Shown: piece by piece, positions 46,264 through 57,281 of the stretch | How positions within the stretch are numbered: the stretch's first letter is position 1 | How the letters are laid out: each line of letters begins with the position of its first letter | Assembly: GCA_027886185.1 (NCBI GenBank) | Contig: WOAB01000568.1 | Span: 3,038,001-3,102,000 of the forward strand | Source of the DNA: Rheum nobile | Lineage: Eukaryota; Streptophyta; Magnoliopsida; Caryophyllales; Polygonaceae | Length of the DNA: 64,000 nt | Direction of reading: 5' to 3' | Translations under genes and position numbers: made by a program | Notes under the pieces: generated by a model | Databases searched by the model: none | What the model was told of the DNA's origin: nothing | The model's input: only the letters and a program-made list of their open reading frames with translations

Positions 46264-46276
46264 TGGCATTAGAGCC
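46264..46276 (+). other. Primer-binding site of R2
   Basis: TGGCATTAGAGCC, related to the initiator-tRNA-Met PBS with two changes, two bases after the LTR end. Confidence 0.65.
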
Positions 46277-46822
46277 TTTGGTCTTGTCAGTCGCTATTTC
46301 AAGTGCATTTGTTCACGAATTTTTTTCTTGGCTACTCGATTGCTTCCGCCATCATTTTCACGAAATTTTTTCTTGCTACCCATTGTTAAAAATAAAAAAA
46401 TAATAATTTGCTATTCCAATCGGTTTCTCAAGTCAAGCACTTGGCCGAAATTTTTTCTCCATTCTCCGCGATTTTTGGTGTGATTTGTTAGTTCGGAGAT
46501 CTTCCAAGATTTGAGTGATTAATTTCTGATTTTCTTGCATAAAATATCACTAATATCTTGCGTAATTTGAATTCTAGTTGTAACCACCAAATCTACAAAA
46601 TCTTTTTCTCTCCAATCACGAAATATTGTGTGATTTTTCTTTCTTAAGTTACCAAGGCCATTATTTGTTTTGATTCCTTCTTATCCGAGATCTGGTCAAA
46701 GTCAAAGATCTCGTGAATTAAAAAAAAAAGATATCGGAATTTACAAAAAAAAACAAAAACAAGATCCGATCTTTTAGAAGTGGAAAGCCAAAATAAGGCA
46801 ACCCTTCTTCTCCCTCTCGGCC

Positions 46823-47824
46823 TTGGCTTATCTCTCTCTCCGCCGTCTAGGTTCCTCCTAGAAGGTAAGTTACATTAGCTATTGTTGATTGCATGCATAG
46901 AGGTTAGGATTATTTGCGTAAGTCTTGTTTGCTTTTCGTGCTTGCTTCTCACACCATTATTGTGTTTAGCCTTAGCCGCCCTCTCGGCACTCCTAAACTG
47001 CCCACCTTCGTGGACTTGTGTGTCTTGTTTAGTGCTTGCTTGATTGTAGGTTGCTTGTGCCTCTTGTTCGTCTTACTTCGATGTCTGGTCATATTGTTAT
47101 AGGTAGCATGACGGCCCCGACTCATAATAATGGAGACGGCAACGACACCGGCAACACGCCGAACCCTTCCTTGGTTCCCCAACATGACCCCAACCTTGAA
47201 GATCCCATTCTGGAGCTCTCGGCTGAGCAATGCGAGATACAAGAGTTACGACTCCAAGTTGCTCAACTCCAAGCCACGCAGCGCGCTGCACTAGTGCTGC
47301 CCACGCCGACAATGATGATTCCGATGAATGCCGCGGGATGGCCGCGTCCCACTAACGCTGACGTTAGGCCAAGCCAACCGCGCGTGGACAAAGGCAAAGG
47401 GTTGATGCCTTCAACCTCCAACCCACAGCCACACCTCCAACGGATACAATCGGTGATAGAAAGCCGCCAAGGATACGTCTCACATCGCGAACGATACGCG
47501 CCACGAGCAACCCCTGCCGGCTACGACAACGGCTCCGACCGCGATCATGATTCACATGGTGAGTATTCTGAACCATTTAACTTTCATGACAGGTATGCAG
47601 CCAGAGGAACTCGACGCCGCCGCAAGATTGCCTCAATGCCTCTTGCTGGCCGCGCACGCCACGATGAACGCGAATCCGGCCTACCGCGTAGATCCTTCCG
47701 CGCCACAGGCGTTGAGCCGCGTCAACGTCGCCATAACCCAACTCCAGTGCCCTTCGATGTAAACGACCATCTTGGCCACCAAACCACGCGCACACCGCGC
47801 TACGACTCCGATGGCTATGGTTCG
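46823..47824 (+). repeat. Direct duplication, left copy (1002 bp)
   Basis: Matches 52673-53678 from TTGGCTTATCTCTC to ATGGTTCG at about 99% by eye, with one 4-bp indel. The flanks on both sides differ. Confidence 0.93.
47081..47824 (+). pseudogene. R2 gag N-terminal fragment, first copy
   Basis: The frame reads MSGHIVIGSMTAPTHNNGDG…, with a heptad-like stretch (ELSAEQ…LRLQVAQLQATQ) and an Arg/Pro-rich tail. It stops at a rearrangement breakpoint (47824) where partial LTR sequence of R1 begins. The same sequence recurs at 52935-53678 with about nine base differences per kilobase. Gag N-terminal regions of this type are assembly and scaffold regions. Confidence 0.8.
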
Positions 47825-49035
47825 GTGTCTTAATAACTTCCGTGTTCTCAGAATAATATTAAAAGCCTCAACAGTGTGTGTGTGTGTGTGTGTGTGTTGT
47901 AATTTAATAAGATAAGTGCAGTTAAGCACATAATTAAACTGTAAGCGCTGTAATAGTGCAATCAGGGTGAACGTAAGGTCACCCGGTGTAATAATAACGC
48001 AGTTGTTTCTCGGCATAATAATGTTAAGTCTCGCGTGTGGGTTGTGTGTGTTTTAATTTGGGTCGACATGATTGTCACCCTGAGATTTAAGCTGTGTGCC
48101 GCTCTTAATAACATTAACGTGTTTCAGTAATGTGTGATTTGTAATTAAATAAGATATGTGCCCGAGTGCACATGATTAATAAACCCATGGCGAGTAGTGC
48201 AGCTAAGTAATAGTGCAGCTAGGAAAGCTCGTCTCGACTTGAATGTAGTACGTTCTCTTTCCGATCTGGATTCGCTGTATGCGATGAGGTTGGTCGTGAA
48301 CTGAAGCATCTCAGTCAACTTTTAAAATCATTGTTGTATGATTCTTTAAACATTCCAGATTTGTCATATTTCCTTAAAGACTCAATCTCTTGGAGTCTCT
48401 TTTCGAGTCGATTTATGTGAAGATGAAGTCTTCCAGAATCTTCTCTCATGCATACCTCTTGTTGTTATTCCGTGAAAGTGTCGGGTTATGTATCGTCCCT
48501 TCGGTTTTTATTCGAGGGACAATGATAGTAAACGGTTTCGATCACTCGAACCACTCTGCTTTTTACCCTTGCTAGTCTATTCAAGTAGACTAACCCACGA
48601 ACTTTGTTCTCCGCATGTGGGCTGGTGTCATCCGTTCAATTCGGCACATCAGATAGAGTATAGATGAGAAAACTAGAAGGACTGTGGAGTCGACAGTGGT
48701 TTTCCGACGTTTGTAATAATCTGTTTTAATCAGGTTGAGATCCTTGGGCAGGTGATCATTACGATCACAACCCTTTTTGTAATATCTTTTAAAAGTCTTT
48801 CGATGTACCTTGTTTAAGATTTCCGTTGTAATTTATTTAAACTCTGTGTTTGTCCTATTCGGGATTGGGATGTAATCCCGGGACTCGTGTTTTATATGAA
48901 TAAAGTTATCATTTTGTATCATTGTATTTCATGATTTGTATTTAAACGGTAAAGCCTTGGGTGATCTCGGTAAGGAACACTGGGGTCACTGGCGGTAATA
49001 CCTTTCCAAAATGGTTAAGTTTTGGGGGTGTTATA
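47825..49035 (+). mobile_element. R1 5' LTR, 3' portion only
   Basis: The sequence from 48220 onward matches the solo LTR at 38413-40905 (reverse complement), ending GGGGGTGTTATA before the PBS. The first half of the LTR is missing: the fragment begins at the breakpoint 47824/47825. A GT microsatellite lies at 47874-47897. Confidence 0.85.
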
Positions 49036-49039
49036 GTTG

Positions 49040-49052
49040 TGGTATCAGAGCC
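49040..49052 (+). other. Primer-binding site of R1
   Basis: TGGTATCAGAGCC, an exact match to the initiator-tRNA-Met PBS used by many plant gypsy elements. Confidence 0.9.
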
Positions 49053-49492
49053 AAAGGTTGTTTTAAAATGGGTTTGGGATTTTTATAAATCATTTATCCG
49101 TTTTTGAAAATGCTTTAAGAAGGGCTCTGAATTTTTTTCAAAGTGAAAAGAGTTTGAAAACACCGTTCATAGTCCTATCTTCTATATGGTCTGATATAGT
49201 AAGTTTGCTTCTATATCTAGAAAGACTAATTCCTTCCCCGTTGCCCCGTATGATATGGGTGCATTCTATTCTCTTCAGAGGAATCGGGAGAAGCCAAGGT
49301 GGTTTTGCTATACCCAATAAGGCTTGAATTCCCAGTTCTCTCATTTTGAGTTAAGGTTGTAGAACCTAGTAACTCGGTTTGAGTTCATCAATAGAAATTA
49401 CCAAGTTGATCTATTCTAAGTTGATTTTATTACAATAAGTATATCAGAAGATACTAACGTGATAAAATCCTTGGAATTTGATCGGTAAACAG

Positions 49493-50812
49493 ATGGTGAA
49501 CACAAGGAACGTTATCCGTGCTGGTGATGGACCGAGTAATGACCCTAGACCAAATGCAAGGAATGTTGCAGACCCAACAGGAGAGCGTGAGTCTGTCTTT
49601 AACAATAACCAGGGAGGCAATGGCCAAGCTCAGGCCAACGCTCCGATGATGTTTGATGCTGCAGCAGTGGAGGCAATTCGAGGAATTGTCATGCAGGCAA
49701 TCACAGATGTTATGCGACCAGTTGCACCACAAGTACAAGGTGGTCCAGTTCCTCATGCTATTACTGAAGTCGAGGAGTCAGTGGAGCAAGTACCTCAGAT
49801 CAATGTTGTCAGAAACAGAGGAACTTACGGGCAAGCATTAAAAGCCGTGAGTTCAATGAGGCCTGACAGCTATGACGGTACTGGAGAACCAGTCAGGGTG
49901 ACATATTGGTTCTCGCATATGGAACGGTTGCTCCGGAATATTAATTGCACTGAGGCTGGGAAAGTGCACATCGCCTCTCTTCAACTCAAGGATGTGGCTA
50001 GCGAATGGTGGGAGAGCACCGGTCTGGCTGAACATCCCGAGCTGAATTGGAGCATGTTCAAAACTAAGATGACTGATTGTTTCTTTTCCCGAGCTATGAG
50101 GGAGGAGAAGCATAAGGAATTTCTATACCCGCAGACTGATGGGTTAAAGGTGACTGAGCTCGCAGCTAAGTTCAATCACTTGATGCAGTACGCTGGACCT
50201 GAGGTGTCAACCGAGGAGCAGAAGATCTGGTACTTCCATGGATGGATGAATCCAGAGATCAAGCCTCTAATGTTGCGTCATGGCTGTACTACGTTAGAGC
50301 AATATGTGGATGCAGCCTACAAGACGGAAGTCACATTGGAGGAGTCTGCCCTTAAGAGGGAGAAGCAAGTTAAGGGAAGGGGTGGGCAACAGGATCGCCA
50401 GGTTGGTTCATTCAAACGACCGGCATCGCCGACCAAGTTTGAGAAGTCGGGTCGCGCTAAGACCGAGACAACTCAGTCAGAATCTGCCAGAGGCTCAGGT
50501 TGGAGCGGCGGAGCAATTCAGTGCCACAATTGTGGTGAAGTGGGGCATAAAAGTTTTGTTTGCCAAAAGGACAAGAGGATGTGTCATAATTGTGGAAGGG
50601 AAGGCCACATAAAAACATACTGCAGACTGAAGGGTCAGGGACCAATGCAGTCTTATTAGGCGTCAAATGTTGGAGGTGGACAGAACCCAAGGCCAGTGGT
50701 ATCCACTCCTGAGCAGTCTATGGCTCGTAATAAAGGCAAAGCGCCTATGGGGTCTTCAGGCCAAGGGCAACGACTCTTCATAATGAGTCAAGCCAACGGA
50801 GAAGAACCCTGA
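49493..50812 (+). pseudogene. R1 Gag polyprotein with two CCHC zinc knuckles (Tekay/Del-like), gag-only element
   Basis: The main frame (49493-50659, 388 residues) starts MVNTRNVIRAGDGPS. It contains a retrotransposon Gag domain (about residues 115-290: PDSYDGTGEPVRVTYWFSHM, ASEWWES, FLYPQTDGLKVTELAAKFNH) and two zinc knuckles near the C-terminus (CHNCGEVGHKSFVC and CHNCGREGHIKTYC). A TAG at 50657 interrupts a frame that otherwise continues to 50812 (…QRLFIMSQANGEEP). Gag forms the virus-like particle and binds RNA. No protease, reverse transcriptase, RNase H or integrase follows before the polypurine tract at 51631, so any past movement depended on enzymes from relatives. Confidence 0.88.
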
Positions 50813-51644
50813 TCCATTAAGTTGTATTTGTGTTAAGACTTTCTTTAAGATTAAGGAGTAACGACGTGTGTCGGTAATCTCCGCGGTGTTAAGATCTGCC
50901 TGATCGACTTTTGTCAATTAATGTAATGTTTGGATTTTAATGAAGTGTTTCCGTGTTTTGGAAAATTTCATAATGTGTTGTCAGTACGAGTTAGTTGTTC
51001 ATACTAAACCCCGTAAGTGTCGAGAACAACTTATGCCAAGTAAGGATAAAGACTGTCGGACTTATGGTGGTGGAGTTTTGTGGACAACTTAGATGTTCGT
51101 CCCTTGTGGTTAATCCCAAGGTCGACTCTGCTGTTTAAATCTAAATCCACTCCTAAGATTCTTCTTCATACATAGAGTATGTCATCTACAAGGCTAGGTG
51201 CAACTCTTTGAGGAAGATTAAGTTGTGAAACGGTCATGTTGAGAGGAAAGGTTACAGTTAAGGATGGGATATGTTGATGATCCCGATGTATTAAAGATTC
51301 AGTAAGGAGAATTGTCTACGCATCTAAGGAGTACTGTGGTAAGCGTTATCTCATACGCTGAGTTCTTCCGAGATTTCTTAAGGAAAGGGAATGAACTTGT
51401 AGAGTTTTGTTCGGAGAGATCAGGAGCTATCTCTCATGCGTAAGTTTGTGCCATGAACATTAAGACGGATGAATCATTTTCAGAATAATATCCTAAGGAA
51501 TTAAGAATAATATCTCATGTGATCCATTTCAAGGATGAAGCGATTAAGGATGTTGGATCCAGGTGGTAAGATTGGTGTTGAGGTAGTATCCTCATTGGCT
51601 TAATGCAAGTTTCGGGGTCGAAACTTCTTTTAAGGGGGAGGTGA
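50813..51644 (+). mobile_element. R1 internal region without pol, ending in a polypurine tract
   Basis: About 830 bp with no pol motif. It ends TTTTAAGGGGGAGGTGA (51628-51644), the polypurine tract directly before the 3' LTR. The deletion removed all enzymatic domains. Confidence 0.75.
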
Positions 51645-52672
51645 TGTGATACCCCGTAATTCTGTAAGGATTATTTTGGGAATTTTCCCGAGTACCCGTT
51701 GTATACGTCGGATTTAATTCAGAAAGTCGGAGACATTCTGTAATGTGCTCTGTATCTGTAATATTTTTCTCAGTGAAGAATTATACAGTTAAGGCCTGTT
51801 GGAAGTCTATACTCGTTCGTGTACGACTTTTGTTATCGCAGGTTAAGATTAATACCAAATCTCTACCCACTTGGTTATTGCCCAAGAGGTGCAAATGGAC
51901 TAACCATGGGTTAATACCCAAGGGCACAATTGGAAAGCTTTTTGGCTCCCAACAACCCAAATCTTTGCCTATAAATAGAGGGCATGGGTGAAGCTAGAAA
52001 GGGTGTGAAAACGCCATTACGCTGTCCATTTCTCGTCTCTCAAAAACGCTCCCAAAGAAAAACGCTCTCTCTCTCGAAAAGCTCTCGTGGATCGTTGGAG
52101 GCTCGTTTAGTGTCGTTCTCGGTGGCCAAAGGAGACTTGGAAGGCCCTTAGAAGCCTAGAAGCCAAGCAAGGCGAAATGCGAACCAAATCGAGCGTCGCG
52201 GGTAAGATTTCTCGCCCGTTTTTAAGTTTCTGTTCAGCGATGGCGACCGCCGCTAGGAACGGCGACCACCGCTAGGAACGGCGACCGCCGCCAGGAACGG
52301 CGACCGCCGCCAGGGAGACGGCGACCGCCGCCAGGAACGGCGACCGCCGTGAAGATCCCGACGACCACCGTGTTGGGGACGGCGACCGCCGTGAAGATCT
52401 TGGTGCCGCCGTGGTGTGTGGCCAGCCGCCGTGGAGGAAGCCGATGAGCGGCGCCCGCCGTGCTTGAGGCAGCGCCCGCCGTGATGGTGGCGGCGCCCGC
52501 CGCAATTGTTTGGTGGCCGGCCGTGAAGGGTTGTTGCCCGGGAGTTGTTGCGTTGGCTTTCGAGACCTTCGATCGGGTCTCGTATCCTTCGATTCCTTTC
52601 GTCTTTTCGTATATTCGTACTATTCTTTGTCGAATCTAACCTAGGGTTCCTTTTTGGGTCGACTCGAAGGTG
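51645..52672 (+). mobile_element. R1 3' LTR, 5' portion only, with GC-rich minisatellite
   Basis: It starts TGTGATACCCCGTAATTCTG, matching the solo LTR start. A promoter TATA box, CTATAAATAGAGG, lies at about 51970, followed by a leader. At 52245-52510 come GCGACCGCCGCCAGGAACG-type repeats. It breaks at 52672 where R2 sequence resumes. Together with the 5' LTR fragment it does not make a whole LTR; a few hundred bases are missing. Confidence 0.85.
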
Positions 52673-53678
52673 TTGGCTTATCTCTCTACCTCTCCGCCGT
52701 CTAGGTTCCTCCTAGAAGGTAAGTTACATTAGCTATTGTTGATTGCATGCATAGAGGTTAGGATTATTTGCGTAAGTCTTGTTTGCTTTTCGTGCTTGCT
52801 TCTCACACCATTATTGTGTTTAGCCTTAGCCGCCCTCTCGGCACTCCTAAACTGCCCACCTTCGTGGACTTGTGTGTCTTGTTTAGTGCTTGCTTGATTG
52901 TAGGTTGCTTGTGCCTCTTGTTCGTCTTACTTCGATGTCTGGTCATATTGTTATAGGTAGCATGACGGCCCCGACTCATAATAATGGAGACGGCAACGAC
53001 ACCGGCAACACGCCGAACCCTTCCTTGGTTCGCCAACATGACCCCAACCTTGAAGATCCCATTCTGGAGCTCTCGGCTGAGCAACGCGAGATACAAGAGT
53101 TACGACGCCAAGTTGCTCAACTCCAAGCCACGCAGCGCGCTGCACTAGTGCTGCCCACGCCGACAATGATGATTCCGATGAATGCCGCGGGATGGCCGCG
53201 TCCCACTGACGCTGACGTTAGGCCAAGCCAACCGCGCGTGGACAAAGGCAAAGGGTTGATGCCTTCAACCTCCAACCCACAGCCACACCTCCAACGGATA
53301 CAATCGGTGATAGAAAGCCGCCAAGGATACGTCTCACATCGCGAACGATACGCGCCACGAGCAACCCCTGCCGGCTACGACAACGGCTCCGACCGCGATC
53401 ATGATTCACATGGTGAGTATTCTGAACCATTTAACTTTCATGACAGGTATGCAGCCAGAGGAACTCGACGCCGCCGCAAGATTGCCTCAACGCCTCTTGC
53501 TGGCCGCGCATGCCACGATGAACGCGAATCCGGCCTACCGCGTAGATCCTTCCGCGCCACAGGCGTTGAGCCGCGTCAACGTCGCCATAACCCAACTCCA
53601 GTGCCCTTCGATGTAAACGACCATCTTGGCCACCAAAGCACGCGTACACCGCGCTACGGCTCCGATGGCTATGGTTCG
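52673..53678 (+). repeat. Direct duplication, right copy (1006 bp)
   Basis: Second copy of 46823-47824. Unlike the left copy, it runs on into the rest of R2 gag. Confidence 0.93.
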
Positions 53679-54723
53679 ACTACGCCGACTATACATGATG
53701 ACTTCGACGAGTTCGACGACGAGGAGATGGAAGACTCAGGCATGATCAACCTAACATCCTACCACCCTCTCCTTGGTGATCCCATTGAGCTCCTGGATAG
53801 GCCCGCGGATTGGATTCCGCCTCTACACCAGCAAGTAGGCCCATATCATCACGTCCAAGGCGACAATACGCGTGACACTCGTGGCCAACACCACGAGGAA
53901 ATGCCGCGTGACTTTCATCGCCACAACGTTGCCCATGCCCCTACGCGACGACAGCAACGCGCCGAGTACAACACGCTAACCGCGGTATTCTCCACTGACG
54001 ATGTCCAGGATGGCCACGCTCGCCGTCAACTTCGTCGCGCCCAAGCCCATGCACAACGCACTTATGCGCCCCAGCCTGCTCAACCCGCACCACGGCTTAG
54101 CCGCCATGAGGTAAAGGTAAAAATTGAGCATTTCTTTGGTGAATATGATCCGGTTGTTTTTATTGAGTGAGTGCAGGCTACAGAGCATGTGGACGCGGCA
54201 ACACTTCACTTTCGAGGCGCTGCACGCGTTGGGTGGCACAGGTTCATTGATGACCGCGTTCGTCGACAACTTGTCCCCATCACCGAGTGGCACCAGTTTG
54301 TCTACGTCATGACACAAAAGTACGTGCCCGCCGACTATAGAAACCAGATGTGGAAGGAAATTGCCATGGCACGACAAGGCACCAAAATGCCTCTGGAGTT
54401 CTTCTCTCACTTGGAGGACATGTACTACAAGGCAAGCATAAGTGTCGCCCCGTCCACCCTTCGGAAAAGTTTCTTAGTGGCTTGAATGTGTCAATCCGTG
54501 ACCAGCTTGAGATTTTGCCAATCAAGGATCTCAACACCTTGACTCACACCGCGATGCAAATCCACAATCAACTCTCGCGTCGCCGATAATCCTCTTGGAA
54601 AATTCAAGGCCAACAAAGGTATGATACTAACCCTGGTCAATCCCTTACTACTAATGTGCGTGCTCCATCCACAGGCACCACATCGTCCAGCCAAGGCCGA
54701 CATGGAAAGACCGCGACACCAAC
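52935..54723 (+). pseudogene. R2 gag, main copy, interrupted by stops and by the Athila-like insertion
   Basis: The frame is open from MSGHIVIGSM to 54170. It has VKVKIEHFFGEYDPVVFIE, then a TGA where the family has Trp, then VQATEHVDAATLHFRGAARV and TEWHQFVYVMTQKYVPADYR of the Gag domain. A frameshift near 54470 leads to SGLNVSIRDQLEILP and another stop at 54587. The coding sequence is split by the insertion at 54724 and resumes at 60269 with the zinc knuckle. This is the capsid-like part of a Ty3/gypsy polyprotein and no longer encodes a whole protein. Confidence 0.85.
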
Positions 54724-56215
54724 TGATAAGCACTACTTTGTAGGTCTTAACTAAGAGTTATTAGAGGGTTTTATTGGTGCCATTCGGATAGATTTAGACA
54801 CATTCATGTGCATGGTGTTTGGGGGCGAAGATTGGTGTTTTGGTGGTGTTTTGAGCTTATTGGAGTACATTTGAATATTCGGGATATGGAGCCACCAAGG
54901 AGTATGGAGTTAGGGAGGAGAAGTGTGGATTTGGTGGTCTGGAGAAGCAAATTGAAGATATCCAGAGGAAGAGAAGTTGACCACTGAGGAGACGAAGAAG
55001 AACCAAGGAGAGAGTCCACACGAGAGTAGAAGAACAATGTGCTGAATTCAATTGATTCGTTCTCTCTACTCAGATGTTAAAATGCAGTTATTCCAATTCT
55101 AGGAGTTAGATCTTGAAGTCTAATACAAGTCCCCAAAATATGAGCACAATCCGAGTTGGGAATCAAAAGTTATGACGTTTTTACGAAAGTGTCGCAGATG
55201 CTGAAAATCGAGAAGTAGCCGCGATCGCGGGTACTGTTCACCCGCGATCGCGGGTCATCAGCGCCGAAAGCTGCGTCTTTTCCTGAGCTTATCTTTTCAT
55301 ATTTCTTTTTCCCCTTTTTCTCATTTTAATTTAGTTATTTTCTTAATGGGCTAGGTCAATTGTTAGAGCCCTATAAATACTTTCTTTTAGCATTAGGTTT
55401 AAGAGTCCACACTCTTATTCCACTTTAGTTGCAATTTTCATCGTTGTTTACTTTTCCTTTGAAGTTTCACCATGACTATGAGGAGCTAAGCCTCTTTGGC
55501 TTAGTCTGGCAATGGAAGCTTAAGTTTTGATTATTGGTTGTGAGGTTATGTTCCCTTTCTTAATTCTTATTGGATTATACTATCTCTTCTAAGCTTATTC
55601 CATTGGATTTCATTGATTGCACTAGCCCGCGCAACTAGTTGTTGTTGGTGATTTTCATATTGCTAGGATTAGGAAACTATTGGGCTAACGTCCTATTCCG
55701 CTGTAGCAACTACAATTTACATGCTCTGGTTGAAATTGTTCTATTGTAGGGAGAGATAATTACATGGTAAATGCATCTGAGCGAGCGTTCTATGTATCCT
55801 GGTTAATTCTTATTTGTATTGCTGCCTTTGGGTTGAACCTTTAGTGGTACTAGGGTTATTAATTGGTAAGGGTTCTTTGTGGAAGGTTTCCCTCTGAATC
55901 TACACAAGATCGGGACAAGAATAACCATAGGAAGGAATTGGAAGTAATCTAGGATCAACCAACCAAAACTTAAGTGGAAATTGTCTGGCTAAGTGTTTTC
56001 TCACATTTGATTGCATATTATTTATTCTGTTTTATTTCTTACTTGATTTAAACCTCACAAACCCCCCTTGTTACTGCTATTCGATTGGTATTCGATTTGT
56101 GATAAGAAAATAGACGCTTGTGATTCTCTTGGGATTTCGACCCTTGCTTGATTACTATACTAGTTTGAAAGTTGAGGTTTACTTTGATTTGGCATAACGA
56201 CCTTAGGCCACGTCA
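54724..56215 (+). repeat. 5' LTR of the Athila-like element
   Basis: 1492 bp. It contains a TATA-like CCCTATAAATACTTTC near 55368 and the palindromic GCGATCGC motif twice near 55217-55255. Confidence 0.93.
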
Positions 56216-56219
56216 AATT

Positions 56220-56237
56220 TGGCGCCGTTGCCGGGGA
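56220..56237 (+). other. Primer-binding site complementary to tRNA-Asp
   Basis: TGGCGCCGTTGCCGGGGA is the complement of the 3' end of plant tRNA-Asp(GUC), the primer typical of Athila-type gypsy elements. Confidence 0.88.
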
Positions 56238-56375
56238 CTCACTGTCTGTTTTCTTGTATATAAATTGAATATTGATCTTTCTAGGGAACCTATCTTACGG
56301 TTCTCTCTAACATTACTAACTTTTCATTGACGAAGTGTGACTCAGAGTAGATAATTCTGTTGGAGAACTCTAGCT

Positions 56376-57281
56376 ATGGCGCAAGAGAGCACGCTGCTGG
56401 CTCTCACCCAGACGCTTCAAGCACTCACGCAAGCGGTGATTCAAGCAAGTGCCAACAATGCACAAGTGATGAGAGAGGGATTCTCTCAGCTCTCTCAGCA
56501 AAATCTTGCTCAGCACCAATCATATCATCAAACTTTGTTGAGTTTGGGTGCATCAATGGAGCGGCTGACGCAAGGGATACCTACTATAGCAGAACCTCAA
56601 CCCAAGGGCAATGCTGCCCAGCGGCATGTTGAGGAGAAGGCAGAATTTGGAGAGCCCCCCGCAGAAGAGAAACCGCGACCGCGGGAGGAGTGTTGCAACC
56701 ACGGTATGCTGGGTGAAATAGGGCATTGTGCTGAATTTGATGATGAGGTTGAGGAGGACCTTGAAGAGGAAATCCAAAGCTTCAAGAACAGTATGCTACC
56801 TGACGCGGTACGTTTGCCTGAAATTGAAGAGGAGATGAACGAGGACTGGGACTATGAGCCTCAAAACTACACTCAACATGAATGTCCCCTATTGGAGTCC
56901 CAGATTCCCATCACACCTCCCCCTGAGGCTCTCAATGGAAGCAAGCCAGAAGCTTCTTTGGTCACACTGGCCAACATCATCCCCCGTTGTGCAGATTCTG
57001 TGAAGACGAGGCGGAAGATAGGAAAGAAGCCGAAGGTGAAGCATAAGAGTGAGGTTGCAGGCCAGATGTCGGATTACCTCATACTAGACACGGGGCAAGA
57101 TAGGTGTACAACCTCTGCAATGCTGGGAAGAGAGTTCTTGAAGATGACAACTGCGGTCATGGATACGAAGGGTGATCCACTCACAATGAAAGGCAGAAGG
57201 AAGGGGGTACAGTCGTACCTGAAGAGGCACCCCCCAGATTTGGAACCAAGAAGGGTGGTCGCTGTAAGCGACCCGGGATGA
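56376..57281 (+). CDS. Athila-like Gag/protease remnant protein
   Basis: A single open frame of 301 residues. The N-terminal third is Gln-rich and helical (LTQTLQALTQAVIQAS, NLAQHQSYHQTLLSLGAS), like a Gag spacer. The middle is very acidic (EFDDEVEEDLEEEIQSF). Near the end come ILDTGQDRCTTSAMLGREFL and MTTAVMDTKGDPLTMKGR. The latter resembles the C-terminal half of the Athila aspartic protease (LGRxFL…D…G.L), but no DTG/DSG-type active site is placed convincingly. There is no zinc knuckle or reverse transcriptase. It could be a trimmed, non-functional product, or it may still help packaging of this non-autonomous family. Confidence 0.6.
   Translation: MAQESTLLALTQTLQALTQAVIQASANNAQVMREGFSQLSQQNLAQHQSYHQTLLSLGASMERLTQGIPTIAEPQPKGNAAQRHVEEKAEFGEPPAEEKPRPREECCNHGMLGEIGHCAEFDDEVEEDLEEEIQSFKNSMLPDAVRLPEIEEEMNEDWDYEPQNYTQHECPLLESQIPITPPPEALNGSKPEASLVTLANIIPRCADSVKTRRKIGKKPKVKHKSEVAGQMSDYLILDTGQDRCTTSAMLGREFLKMTTAVMDTKGDPLTMKGRRKGVQSYLKRHPPDLEPRRVVAVSDPG

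Noticed and set aside
47036..47242. Antisense and alternate-frame reading frames in the R2 gag region
   Set aside because: Overlaps of the GC-rich gag frame. The same shadows appear in both duplicated copies and show no motif.
52245..52510. CG-dense stretch as a CpG-island promoter of a host gene
   Set aside because: It is a minisatellite within the R1 LTR, and similar repeats occur in related LTRs. No host gene follows.
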